DNA from: Thiobacillus sp.
GTDB lineage: Bacteria > Pseudomonadota > Gammaproteobacteria > Burkholderiales > Thiobacillaceae
Assembly (NCBI GenBank): GCA_024708885.1
Contig: JANJXT010000060.1
Coordinates: 1-46,582 of the forward strand
Reading direction: 5' to 3'
Length of the DNA stretch: 46,582 nt
Shown one piece after another: positions 32,449-40,282 of the stretch; the first letter of the stretch is position 1; the number at the start of each line of letters is the position of its first letter. The position numbers and the translations under genes are program-made. The notes under the pieces were generated by a model, which worked only from the letters and a program-made list of their open reading frames with translations, had not been told where the DNA came from and did no database searches.

Positions 32449-32636
32449 TCAATGAGCCTAAATTCCGCACCACAGAGACACAGAGGCACAGAGAAACCCG
32501 AAAAACGGGACTTCTCCGCGTTTTTTCCCACTCATCCATCGGGTGAACCGCGGCAGGAATGCAAGCGTATGTTTTTGCTCGCTGTTCTCTGTGTCTCTGT
32601 GGTTCAACTGCTTTTTCCAAGATGGGACATCTTCAT
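32449..32636. repeat. Dispersed palindromic element, copy B (next to waaL)
   Basis: The left arm starts ACCACAGAGACACAGAG at 32469 and has an extra 9-base unit (GCACAGAGA) compared with copy A. The right arm TTCTCTGTGTCTCTGTGGT is at 32585-32603. The centre is recognisably the same as copy A, in the same orientation. The waaL stop codon (32604-32606) is in the shared right flank, so the element supplies the last codons and stop of waaL. Confidence 0.85.
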
Positions 32637-33803
32637 GCTCTTTGAGCTGCCTTGACTTTCGTTCAGCGTGTGGCAGCCGATCGCCGTGACGAGAACCCAG
32701 AGCCCCCGGAAATGCGTGGAATCCAGGATGGAATACTCGAGCGTCCCGGCCACGATGCTGGCGGCAAGTGCGGCGAGTGCCAGCTGCGCTGCGGGATCGT
32801 CCCGGCGATACAGGCGATATGCCAGCAGCGAAGCCGACGCGATTGCACCCGCCAGCGCCGCCAGGCCGCTGCTCATGGCGAGGTCGAGCCACATGTTGTG
32901 GGGCGCATTCAGGACATGGCCGGGCAGGTGCTCGTAGGCGCCAATTCCCCAGCCGAGCCACGGTGCCTGGCCAATCTTTTCGAGCGTAAAGGAAATGATC
33001 TGCATGCGTAGATCGTCACTGTGCGGGATATTGGCATCCATCGTGACATTCAGTGAAATCAAGACCGCAAGCGCCGCCCCGCCCAGATAAACAAGCAGCC
33101 GCGCTCGGCCGACGGGAGGAAACAGCACCGCGAATCCGGCGGCGGCGGTGAGCATCGCGCCGCGTGATCCAGATGCCCATACGCCGAGCAGCGCTGCGAT
33201 CAGCAGCACCCAGAGCAACGGGCGGTGCGGCCGGTTGCGCAGGAGCCCGGCGGAGAGAATCGCGGCCAGTGCCGTGAACATGCCGAACGGATTGGGGTTG
33301 AACACGAGCCCGGTGATGCGCAGCTCGCGCCAGGCTGCCAGGCTGGCATGCGGTGTGGTGAGGAAATCGATCAAGCCGGCGCCGATATGGATCGACAGTG
33401 CGCAGAGCAGTGCGAGGGTGGCGGATTGCAGGGTCAGCCAGCCGCGCTGGAGGAGCACGAGGATGCCGAGACCGATCCCGAGCATGCGCAGGGCGAGCGC
33501 CGGCAACACGTGCCAGTCCGGTGCGGTGGCGACGCCCAGGGCGTGTTGCAGCCCAGCGGTCAGCAGAACCGGGATCAGCCAGAGTGCGGTACACAGCAGA
33601 TACGTTCGCATCGCGGGGCTGCGCCAATCCTCGCGGCGCGCAAAGGCCGCCGAGCCAACCAGGGCAATCCCCGCAATGTGCAGGCTTGCCCACTTCGGGG
33701 GCAGACTCAGGGCGAAGGCGAACAGCAGGAAAAACGCCACTACGGCAATTTTGTCTGGACCGAGCGCCGTCATGAGCGATGCGGGAAACGGAGGGACTCG
33801 CAT
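32604..33803 (-). CDS. O-antigen ligase / polymerase family protein (WaaL-like)
   Basis: This 399-aa polytopic inner-membrane protein has about 10-12 hydrophobic segments and the Wzy_C/WaaL features: the LLGVWASGSRGAMLTA segment, then a periplasmic loop with WLGWGIGAYEHLPGHVLNAPHNMWLDLAMSSGLAAL, which contains the conserved His region. WaaL transfers the lipid-linked glycan to lipid A-core; a Wzy polymerase role is the alternative. The start is uncertain (33803 used; 33773 possible). The C-terminal residues HLGKSS and the stop codon come from palindromic element B, so the original C-terminus may have been longer or different. Confidence 0.82.
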   Translation of the reverse strand: MRVPPFPASLMTALGPDKIAVVAFFLLFAFALSLPPKWASLHIAGIALVGSAAFARREDWRSPAMRTYLLCTALWLIPVLLTAGLQHALGVATAPDWHVLPALALRMLGIGLGILVLLQRGWLTLQSATLALLCALSIHIGAGLIDFLTTPHASLAAWRELRITGLVFNPNPFGMFTALAAILSAGLLRNRPHRPLLWVLLIAALLGVWASGSRGAMLTAAAGFAVLFPPVGRARLLVYLGGAALAVLISLNVTMDANIPHSDDLRMQIISFTLEKIGQAPWLGWGIGAYEHLPGHVLNAPHNMWLDLAMSSGLAALAGAIASASLLAYRLYRRDDPAAQLALAALAASIVAGTLEYSILDSTHFRGLWVLVTAIGCHTLNESQGSSKSMKMSHLGKSS

Positions 33804-33919
33804 TTCAGGGTTTTTTGTTGAGTGCGGGGAGAAAGCCCGGGCCAAAAACCGTCAGTGGCCGCCTTGCCAGTGCGGCAGTCTGCGAATTTGACTGCGCATG
33901 GCAAGCCGGATGGTTTATA

Positions 33920-35059
33920 TCATTGCCTGCCCTGTCGGGGTGCGCGCGCGAGCTGTTCATATAGCCCCACGGTCTGGTCCAGCATGGCGTGCAGCGGGAA
34001 AAACTCGCCTGCCGGGACCGGGTCCGGCTGTTGCAGCAACTGGGCGATGCGCTGGCAGGCGTCGTCGAGGCGGTCGAGCGGCAGCAGGCCGGCAGGATAA
34101 ATGCTGCGCAGGATTTCACCGACGCCGCCGTGGTCGAATCCCGCGGTCGGCACGCCCAGCCGCAGCGCCTCCAGCGTGGTGCGGCCGAACGATTCGGGCT
34201 GGGTCGAGAGCGACAGCACCAGGCTGGAAATCGCCAGGATGTTTTTCAGGTCGTCGCGCTGGCCGGTGAAGCTGATGTCGGCGTCCAGCCCCGTGCTGCG
34301 CACACGGTAGTAGAGCTTCTGCAGATAGCGCTGCTTGGACGCCGACGCACCGCCGGCAATCAGGCCGTGCACGCCGAGGCCGCGGCGCTTCAGCCGCGCG
34401 ATCAGTTCGATGAAGTCTTCATGTCCCTTGAGCCGGGTGATGCGGCCGGGCAGGGTGAGGATCAGCTTGCCCGTGGCGTTGGGGAACTGCGCCAGGAATG
34501 CGCTCTGCCACGCCGGGTCGGGCTTCCAGCCGTATGGATACGCGTTCGCGTCAACGCCGCGGTGGATGACCTGGATGCGCGCCGCCGGCGTGTCGGGATA
34601 TTCGCGCAGGACGTAGTCGCGCACGGTGTCGGACACCGCGATCACGGCCTCGCCGCGCGTCATGATGCGGCTGTAGCGGTTGACGCCATACATGCCGTGC
34701 ACCGTGGTGACGAAACGCGGCCGCGTGGCCGGGTTCATGCCGCGCCAGGCAAGCCAGGCAATCCAGGCCGGCACGCGCGAGCGCGCATGGACGATGTCGA
34801 CCTTCTGTTCGGCCAGAAAGCGGCGCAAGCTGCGGACGAGGAACAGGGTCTTGAATGACTTGGCCCCGATCGGCCAGGCGGCGTGCTCGGCGCCGAGCGC
34901 GACGAGTGGCGCGACCAGCCGCCCGCCGGCCGACATCACCAGCGCGCGGTGGCCGCGTTCGACCAGCGCCTGCGCGACTTCGAGGGTGCCGCGCTCGACC
35001 CCGCCGGATTCCAGCGCGGGCAAGAGTTGCAGGACGGTCAGTTTTTTGTTTTCAGTCAT
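33920..35059 (-). CDS. Glycosyltransferase family 4
   Basis: This 379-aa GT-B protein starts TVLQLLPALESGGVERGTLEVAQALVERGH, the usual acceptor-side motif. It carries the C-terminal donor-site motif QPESFGRTTLEALRLGVPTAG (about residues 287-306), with the EX7E pair. RVPAWIAWLAW, TTVHGMYGVN, AVSDTVRDYVLREYP and TLPGRITRLKGHEDFIELIARLKRR are typical for LPS core and O-antigen transferases. It could act on the core or the O-unit. It starts 6 bases after the ELM1-like gene and precedes waaL, so a shared operon is likely. Confidence 0.9.
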   Translation of the reverse strand: MTENKKLTVLQLLPALESGGVERGTLEVAQALVERGHRALVMSAGGRLVAPLVALGAEHAAWPIGAKSFKTLFLVRSLRRFLAEQKVDIVHARSRVPAWIAWLAWRGMNPATRPRFVTTVHGMYGVNRYSRIMTRGEAVIAVSDTVRDYVLREYPDTPAARIQVIHRGVDANAYPYGWKPDPAWQSAFLAQFPNATGKLILTLPGRITRLKGHEDFIELIARLKRRGLGVHGLIAGGASASKQRYLQKLYYRVRSTGLDADISFTGQRDDLKNILAISSLVLSLSTQPESFGRTTLEALRLGVPTAGFDHGGVGEILRSIYPAGLLPLDRLDDACQRIAQLLQQPDPVPAGEFFPLHAMLDQTVGLYEQLARAPRQGRQ

Positions 35060-35065
35060 GCGTTT

Positions 35066-35968
35066 TTATTTGTTCTCCAGCCATTCAAGTATCCAGGCCG
35101 CACAGCGGTCCGCCTCGGCCAGCGGGTACGTATTGGGATGAAGCGTGCCATGCGCGCACCAGCTGACGAAGCGGGTGATGCGCTGCGCGTCGGCGAGTTC
35201 TGAAACCGCCCGGCCGATGCGGCTTTTCGGGTTGACCGGCAGGTCGAACACGCCAACCTCGGCGCCTGCGGTCAAGGCTTCGTACACCATCGACGCGCTG
35301 TCGGGCGTGACCCAGGCCGTGCTGCAGCGGGCGAACTGCGCGGGCAGCCAGTCGGGTGGGGTGGCGGTGTGCGGCACGATGTCGAGTGCGGGCGACACCG
35401 GCAATTGCGCGGCAAAATCTGTCGGCGTGCGGCGCGAGGTCGTGAGCGTCCAGTGCATGCCCGGTGTGCGCTCGACAAGGGTATTGATCTGCTTGCAAAC
35501 GGTCGCGCTGTCCCAGTCGAAATGCGCCGACGGACCGCCGACGAGGATCAGGCCCTGCGCGGGGTCGGCGTCAAGGGCAGGCTGGATGCGGTTGAGCGCG
35601 CCTTCGCTCAGCAGCGTATGTGCATCGGCTGCGACGCCATCGTGGCGCGGCAGAATGGCCAGATCAAACCAGCGCCGCGGCAGGCTCGGTTTCATCAGCA
35701 CCACCGCGCGGCCGCCGTGCGCGCGGCGCGCAGCGAGCAGCGTCAGGTGGGTGGCGTGTCCTGCGCCCACGATCAAATCTGGTTCGGGGTATGGATTGCC
35801 GGGAAAGCGCTTCAGCAGCAATGCCAGCCAGGTGCGCCAGGCCGGCAGTGCGGGCAGGGTGTGAATCGTGGCGGGGGTGGCGCGCGCCAGCGCCTCCGCG
35901 AGCCCCAGCGACTGGTTGACGTGGCCCGGCTTGCCGTCGCTGACGATCCAGACAACCCGCGCTCGCAC
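35066..35968 (-). CDS. ELM1/GtrOC1-like protein of the mitochondrial fission ELM1 family
   Basis: This 300-aa protein starts VVWIVSDGKPGHVNQSLGLAEALAR and carries PDLIVGAGHATHLTLLAARR, VLMKPSLPRRWFDLAILPRHDG, LILVGGPSAHFDWD and TPDSASMVYEALTAGAEVGVFDLP. This is the pattern of the ELM1 family (DUF1022), GT-B-like proteins named after a plant mitochondrial fission factor. In bacteria they lie in LPS loci and are probably glycosyltransferases; the activity is unproven. GTG at 35968 is the likely start, 10 bases from the Uma2 stop; a TTG just upstream is possible. The frame is open further upstream only as an overlap with the Uma2 gene. Confidence 0.82.
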   Translation of the reverse strand: MRARVVWIVSDGKPGHVNQSLGLAEALARATPATIHTLPALPAWRTWLALLLKRFPGNPYPEPDLIVGAGHATHLTLLAARRAHGGRAVVLMKPSLPRRWFDLAILPRHDGVAADAHTLLSEGALNRIQPALDADPAQGLILVGGPSAHFDWDSATVCKQINTLVERTPGMHWTLTTSRRTPTDFAAQLPVSPALDIVPHTATPPDWLPAQFARCSTAWVTPDSASMVYEALTAGAEVGVFDLPVNPKSRIGRAVSELADAQRITRFVSWCAHGTLHPNTYPLAEADRCAAWILEWLENK

Positions 35969-35978
35969 GCCGGCCGTG

Positions 35979-36554
35979 TCAGACAATGAGCAGCCCCGTG
36001 TCCTCGTACAAATCGTCCAGCGACAGGGCGAGGCGGGCGTCGCCGCACGCCACATCCAGCCGGTCTTCGGGCGAGAGATCCTGCTCGAACCAGGCGCCGT
36101 GTTCGTCGCGAAAATAGACCTTGGCCCACAGCCGCTCCGAATCGACCAGCAGGTAATAGCGCAGGCTCGCCAACCCGCGATAGGCCGCCAATTTCTCGCG
36201 CACATCAATACTGGCCGTGGCGGGGGACAGCACTTCTGCGATGAGGCAGGGCGACTGCTTGTAGATCGGGTGGTCGTCCGCCGGGTCGCACACCAGCATC
36301 GCGTCGGGGTAGTAATACGTCGCGCCGCCGGCAAGCCGCAGCTTCATGTCGGCCATGAACGCACGGCAGGTCTTGCCGCGGGTGGCGCTGCGCAGATGGA
36401 AAGCAATGTTGAGCGCAATGCGGTTGTGCCGCTCACTCGCGCCCGCCATTGCGAAAATTTCACCGTCCACCAGCTCATGCTTGCTGGTCGCGGCTGCCTC
36501 GTGATGCAGGTAGTCGGCTTCATCAATCGGGGAATGGGCGCGGGCTTGGGTCAT
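35979..36554 (-). CDS. Uma2-family endonuclease-like protein, copy 1
   Basis: This 191-aa protein belongs to the Uma2/DUF820 family with a restriction-endonuclease-like fold. Elements: YLHHEAAATSKHELVDGEIFAMAGAS at the N-terminus, YYYPDAMLVCDPADD (PD motif), CLIAEVLSPATASIDVREKLAAYRGL (E-x-V and Lys), and RYYLLVDSE. A nuclease core of the PD-(D/E)xK type seems intact. The cellular function of the family is not known. A paralogue lies at 36778-37353. The stop is 10 bases from the ELM1-like start, so it might be cotranscribed with the polysaccharide genes. Confidence 0.88.
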   Translation of the reverse strand: MTQARAHSPIDEADYLHHEAAATSKHELVDGEIFAMAGASERHNRIALNIAFHLRSATRGKTCRAFMADMKLRLAGGATYYYPDAMLVCDPADDHPIYKQSPCLIAEVLSPATASIDVREKLAAYRGLASLRYYLLVDSERLWAKVYFRDEHGAWFEQDLSPEDRLDVACGDARLALSLDDLYEDTGLLIV

Positions 36555-36777
36555 GATGGGGCAGCGGGTGGCGGGACGCGTTGATTATCCTATCGATTCG
36601 ACATGAAATGAAGCGAGAGGCGCGGATGGGTTGAGCTACGCAGGCGCTGCCCACAAGCCTGCGCGGGTAGCGGTCCGGCTCGGTTGCGTGTCGGCGGAGA
36701 CGGGCACATCGACGTTCAAGGCCAGCGTACTGCCGTTCCAGCAAGCAAGCGTGACATCGCCTTTCTTTGTTCCCGGT
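36555..36777. other. Gene-free gap between the two Uma2 genes
   Basis: No frame here looks like a gene. It presumably holds the promoter of Uma2 copy 1. No obvious palindrome, terminator or RNA gene was seen. Confidence 0.4.
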
Positions 36778-37353
36778 TCAGGCAACGCCGCTGCCGTCGT
36801 ACACGTCGTCCATGCCGACATTCAGTTTGGCCGTGTCCAGCGTGATCACGTCTTCTGGCGAGTACAGATCCGCGATCCAACCCGATTCGGTGCGCCGATA
36901 CACTTCCACCCAGCGCCGTTCCTGGTCGATGAGCACGTATTCGTGCAGGTTTTCGATATGGCGATAGGCAAGCATTTTCTCGCGCCGGTCGATTGCCTCG
37001 GTGGTGGGCGAGAGCACTTCGACAATCAGGACGGGGAAATCGAGATGGTCTTTGGGTGCGTCGCTTGCCAGGTCGCCGGGTGCGCAGGTGACGACGACAT
37101 CGGGGTAGTAGTAGCTTGATTGCGCAGCGACATGCACACGCATGTCGGCGATAAACGTCTGGCAGCCGCTGCCGCGCAGGGCGTTGCGAAGCAAGGAAAA
37201 AACGTTGCCAGAGATGATGTTGTGCGCCTTGCTGCCGCCCGCCATGGCAAATACCTCACCGGACACGTATTCGTGCCGGACCTGGCTGGTGCGTTCGCCT
37301 TCAAGGTAGTCCGCTTCGCTGAGTCCGGTCATCACCGCGTGCTTCATGGTCAT
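36778..37353 (-). CDS. Uma2-family endonuclease-like protein, copy 2
   Basis: This 191-aa protein is a paralogue of the one at 35979-36554, same length and same layout: GLSEADYLEGERTSQVRHEYVSGEVFAMAGGSKAHNII, SSYYYPDVVVTCAPGD, FPVLIVEVLSPTTEAIDRREKMLAYRHI and EYVLIDQERRWVEVYRR. The PD, ExV and Lys residues of the nuclease-like core are present. Both copies lie between the LPS genes and thiO. Start ATG is at 37353; ATGs at 37347 and 37332 are alternatives. Confidence 0.88.
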   Translation of the reverse strand: MTMKHAVMTGLSEADYLEGERTSQVRHEYVSGEVFAMAGGSKAHNIISGNVFSLLRNALRGSGCQTFIADMRVHVAAQSSYYYPDVVVTCAPGDLASDAPKDHLDFPVLIVEVLSPTTEAIDRREKMLAYRHIENLHEYVLIDQERRWVEVYRRTESGWIADLYSPEDVITLDTAKLNVGMDDVYDGSGVA

Positions 37354-37423
37354 ATCCTGAATGGGTCAACCCCGGCTGGGGCGCTACAAGTCGATTCTAG
37401 CGCAGCGCCGCCGTCTTGCCGCA

Positions 37424-38536
37424 TTACCAGGCTCGCGCAAGCGCTGCCTGCCAGCCATACGGCGCCGGATCGAGAGCGGGCTCGCGGCCCTCCATCAGGT
37501 CGACGAGCAGTTCCGCCGACGCCGGCGCCAGCGTCACACCATAGCGAAAATGCCCGCTGTTGACGAACACATTGTCGAAATCGGGATGGCGGTCGATCAT
37601 CGGGATGTTGCCGGGGGAACCCGGGCGCAGCCCCGCCCAGTGCCGCACCGGCTGCATCGTGCTCAAGACGGGCAGCAGTCCGGCCGCCGCCGCGTGCAGG
37701 CGCGCGCGCGTGGCGGCGTCGGTCGTCTTGTCGAAGCCGGCGTCCTCCAGCGTGCTGCCGACCAGCACATGGCCGTCCCGGCGCGGGATCAGGTACAGCC
37801 CGTCGCGATACAGAATGGTGTCGAGCACACCGGGTTCCAGCTTGAACAGCAGCATCTGGCCGCGGATCGGACGCACGTTCGGCACCGCCGCCAGGCCCGG
37901 CAGGCCAAGCCCCGACCACGCCCCCGTCGCCAGCACGACCGCATCCGCGGCGAACGTGCCGGCCGTCGTCTCCACCGCCGTCACCCGTCCGGGCTGCGTG
38001 CGCATGCCAGTGGCCGTACAGTGCTCGATCACCCGCCCGCCGCGCGCCTCGACCGCCGCCCGCAACGCCGAGACCAGGCGGGGATTGCGCACCTGCGCCA
38101 CGTCCGGCAGCCACAGGGCGTGCCGCCCGGCCCCTTGCGGGGGGAGGCTGAACGATCGGGGTGCCGCAGGTTCGACCGCCACGTCGTGCGCCGCACACCA
38201 TGCCAGCGCCCCCTCCCTGGCATTCAACGCCAGCATGCCGCAGCGCCAGTATTCGGCGTCGCCGCCCCCCGTGGCCTCGATCTCCATCACCCAATCCGCA
38301 TACGCCGCCATCGAGCGCAGCGCCAGGCGGGCCAGCGATTCCGGGTAATCCCAGGGCAGGAGTGGTGAAAGGATGCCGCCGCCGGCCCAGGACGATTCAT
38401 TCCCGACCTCGCCGCGTTCGATCAACGTGACGCGGTGGCCGCGCGGCAGCAGGGCAAGCGCCGCGCTCAGGCCAGACATGCCCGCGCCCAGCACGACGAC
38501 GGAGGATTTTTCCCGGCAGGCCCCCGGCTCAGCCAT
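37424..38536 (-). CDS. thiO: Glycine oxidase ThiO (FAD-dependent)
   Basis: This 370-aa D-amino-acid-oxidase-type flavoprotein oxidises glycine to iminoglycine, needed to build the thiazole of thiamine. It has the FAD-binding fingerprint SVVVLGAGMSGLSAALALLPRGHRVTLIERG (residues 12-42), ESSWAGGGILSPLLPWDYP, ADAVVLATGAWSG, RPIRGQML, LYLIPRRDGHVLVGST, HWAGLRPGSPGNIPMI and NSGHFRYGVTLAPASAELLVDLM. Other thi genes are not in the window. In betaproteobacteria thiO is often divergent from the fimT-pilE operon, as here. The palindrome at 38547-38562 is 11 bases upstream of its ATG. Confidence 0.93.
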   Translation of the reverse strand: MAEPGACREKSSVVVLGAGMSGLSAALALLPRGHRVTLIERGEVGNESSWAGGGILSPLLPWDYPESLARLALRSMAAYADWVMEIEATGGGDAEYWRCGMLALNAREGALAWCAAHDVAVEPAAPRSFSLPPQGAGRHALWLPDVAQVRNPRLVSALRAAVEARGGRVIEHCTATGMRTQPGRVTAVETTAGTFAADAVVLATGAWSGLGLPGLAAVPNVRPIRGQMLLFKLEPGVLDTILYRDGLYLIPRRDGHVLVGSTLEDAGFDKTTDAATRARLHAAAAGLLPVLSTMQPVRHWAGLRPGSPGNIPMIDRHPDFDNVFVNSGHFRYGVTLAPASAELLVDLMEGREPALDPAPYGWQAALARAW

Positions 38537-38546
38537 GGGCCACGCC

Positions 38547-38562
38547 TACAACTAAAGTTGTA
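38547..38562. promoter_or_regulatory. Perfect palindrome in the thiO/fimT divergent promoter region
   Basis: TACAACTAAAGTTGTA has perfect 7-base arms around AA, 11 bases before thiO and 64 bases before fimT. It is a good candidate for a dimeric regulator site affecting one or both genes. The regulator is not identified. Confidence 0.45.
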
Positions 38563-38625
38563 TGGAAACCCCTCGGCCAACGTGGCAAGCTTCCTTTCAC
38601 GAACAAGAAAACGGGGGAGGGGAAA

Positions 38626-39147
38626 ATGGACAAGCGCGGATTCACGCTGGTGGAGCTTGTGGTTGTGATGGCAGTGGGTGCAATTTTATTGGCGATAGCC
38701 GTTCCCGGCTATGCATTTCTGCTCAACAGCAGCAGGCTGGCGGCCGTCACCAACGATCTGGTGACCACGCTGCACCTGGCACGCTCCGAAGCCATCAAGC
38801 GGGGGACGCGTGTGACGGTATGCATGACTGCCAATGCGGGTGCCGCAGCGCCGGCCTGCGACAGTACGGCCAAATGGCACGACGGCTGGCTGCTGTTTGT
38901 CGACAATGGGGTGCAGGGCGTGATTGACCCGGGTGACGCACTCCTTTACGTGCAAACCCGCGCCCCTTCGGCCGCGCACATCACAAGCTATAACTATGCG
39001 CGTTATATCAGCTACCTGCCAAATGGCAGAAGCCAGGGTTCAAACAACTTCCCCAACGGCACGATCGAGGTCTGCGTGGCGGGCTCGCGTCGCGACATCA
39101 TTATCAACAAGGCCGGGCGTCCCCGGCTCTTCTCCGGCACATGCTGA
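38626..39147 (+). CDS. fimT: Type IV pilus minor pilin FimT/FimU-like, copy 1
   Basis: This 173-aa GspH/FimT-type prepilin has a short leader MDKRG, cleaved by prepilin peptidase before FTLVELVVVMAVGAILLAIAVPGY; Glu5 is present. LVTTLHLARSEAIKRGTRVTVCMT is the diagnostic GspH/FimT helix. The C-terminal half has cysteines in pairs that can form disulfides. FimT/FimU minor pilins prime pilus assembly, and some bind DNA in competence. GGGGAGGGG lies just before the ATG, a strong ribosome binding site. First gene of the minor pilin operon. Confidence 0.92.
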   Translation: MDKRGFTLVELVVVMAVGAILLAIAVPGYAFLLNSSRLAAVTNDLVTTLHLARSEAIKRGTRVTVCMTANAGAAAPACDSTAKWHDGWLLFVDNGVQGVIDPGDALLYVQTRAPSAAHITSYNYARYISYLPNGRSQGSNNFPNGTIEVCVAGSRRDIIINKAGRPRLFSGTC

Positions 39148-39226
39148 CCCGTCCGTCGTTCAAGTCGTGAGTGTTCATGACGTTAAACGTGGTGGCCTGC
39201 TGAAATGCAGTGCTGGCCGGACGGGA

Positions 39227-39235
39227 CCGTTCGTG
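39227..39235 (+). promoter_or_regulatory. AlgR-box-like sequence before fimT copy 2
   Basis: CCGTTCGTG matches 8 of 9 bases of the AlgR box CCGTTCGTC known from Pseudomonas, where AlgR controls the fimU-pilE operon. A nine-base match in 46 kb may be chance. Confidence 0.25.
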
Positions 39236-39325
39236 ACCCCCATCCCGCCATTTGTCTTGCGGAGCTGGACACCATTGCTTCCCGCCATTTACGGTGGCAG
39301 CGTGAACCGAGAACCTGAACAGACC

Positions 39326-39853
39326 ATGATGGATGCCACAGCACGCGGCTTTACCCTGATCGAATTGCTGGTCACGCTGGCTGTGGCCGCAATTCTGGTC
39401 ACGATCGCCGTGCCCAACTACCAAACCTTCGTGTTGAACAGCCGAATGTCTTCGATGAGCAATGATCTTATGAGTGCCCTGCAATTGGCGCGAAGCGAAG
39501 CGATCAAGCGCAATTTGCGGGTAAGCGTATGCAAAAGCACGGGCGGGGCGTGTGTCGCGGGCGGGACCTGGGCGCAGGGCTGGATGGTGTTCGATGATGG
39601 CGACGTACCCGGTACCCTGGATGGGGCGGATCAACCGATCCAGATTTACCCGGCGCTCAGCGGCACGGCGACGGCGGCTGCGACTGCCAACGTCAGCAAT
39701 TTCATTTCATATCTCCCTACGGGCATGCCCAATTTGGCAGTTGGAACCACAGCGACGATTACGCTGTGTCCTGGTGTTTCAGGGGTGAATGGCCGAAATG
39801 TTCAAATTGTTGCAGCGGGGCGCGCCAGCATCGTCAATGCCGTGTGCCCTTGA
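39326..39853 (+). CDS. Type IV pilus minor pilin FimT/FimU-like, copy 2
   Basis: This 175-aa GspH/FimT-type prepilin has leader MMDATARG before FTLIELLVTLAVAAILVTIAVPNYQTF, with Glu5. It has the family helix LMSALQLARSEAIKRNLRVSVCKS and a C-terminal Cys near the end (NAVCP). It resembles copy 1, so the operon has two FimT-type pilins in tandem, separated by 178 bases that may hold a second promoter. An in-frame GTG at 39302 would lengthen the leader to 16 residues. One copy may correspond to FimU and the other to FimT of Pseudomonas. Confidence 0.9.
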   Translation: MMDATARGFTLIELLVTLAVAAILVTIAVPNYQTFVLNSRMSSMSNDLMSALQLARSEAIKRNLRVSVCKSTGGACVAGGTWAQGWMVFDDGDVPGTLDGADQPIQIYPALSGTATAAATANVSNFISYLPTGMPNLAVGTTATITLCPGVSGVNGRNVQIVAAGRASIVNAVCP

Positions 39854-39862
39854 GGAAAAACC

Positions 39863-40282
39863 ATGCGTCAAAAAGGCTTTACCCTGCTCGAAGTGCTGGT
39901 TGCCATCGTGGTGCTATCAATAGGCCTGCTTGGGCTGGCCGGATTGATGGCATCCAGTCTGCGCAACAATCACAGCGCCTACTACCGTTCACAGGCCACT
40001 TGGCTTGCCTATGACGTGATAGACCGTATGCGGACAAACCGTCCCAATGCGGTGGATTACGTCGTTGGCCTGGGCGGGGCATCCGCAGCGGGTGGCCTGG
40101 CGGGCGCCGATATCACGGACTGGAAGAGCATGATTTCCAGCACCCTGCCTGCGGGTGACGGTTCTGTGGCCGTTGTGGCGGCAGGAGAGGCCAGAACCGT
40201 GACCGTCGATATCCAGTGGGACGATGCGCGCGGGACGGGTGGCGATGCCGCGCAAACATTCAGGGTGGTGAGCCAGTTATGA
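39863..40282 (+). CDS. pilV: Type IV pilus minor pilin PilV
   Basis: This 139-aa prepilin has leader MRQKG before FTLLEVLVAIVVLSIGLLGLAGL, with the V-x-x-S-I-G-L-L-G-x-A pattern that marks PilV. The soluble part is short, as usual for the family (ATWLAYDVIDRMRTNRPNA, typical PilV helix). Minor pilins PilVWX with FimU and PilE form the priming complex under PilY1. It starts 9 bases after copy 2 of fimT and overlaps pilW by ATGA. Confidence 0.92.
   Translation: MRQKGFTLLEVLVAIVVLSIGLLGLAGLMASSLRNNHSAYYRSQATWLAYDVIDRMRTNRPNAVDYVVGLGGASAAGGLAGADITDWKSMISSTLPAGDGSVAVVAAGEARTVTVDIQWDDARGTGGDAAQTFRVVSQL

Noticed and set aside
32452-32655. Short open frame beside waaL similar to the one before ppc
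   Set aside because: It is read from palindromic element B. Similarity comes from the repeat, not from a gene family.
36631-37119. Plus-strand frame opposite the Uma2 copy 2 gene
   Set aside because: Antisense shadow; the minus-strand Uma2 protein has the conserved motifs.
39263-39282. Possible sigma-54 -24/-12 promoter before fimT copy 2
   Set aside because: The TGG and TTGC elements are 2 bases too close to fit the required spacing.
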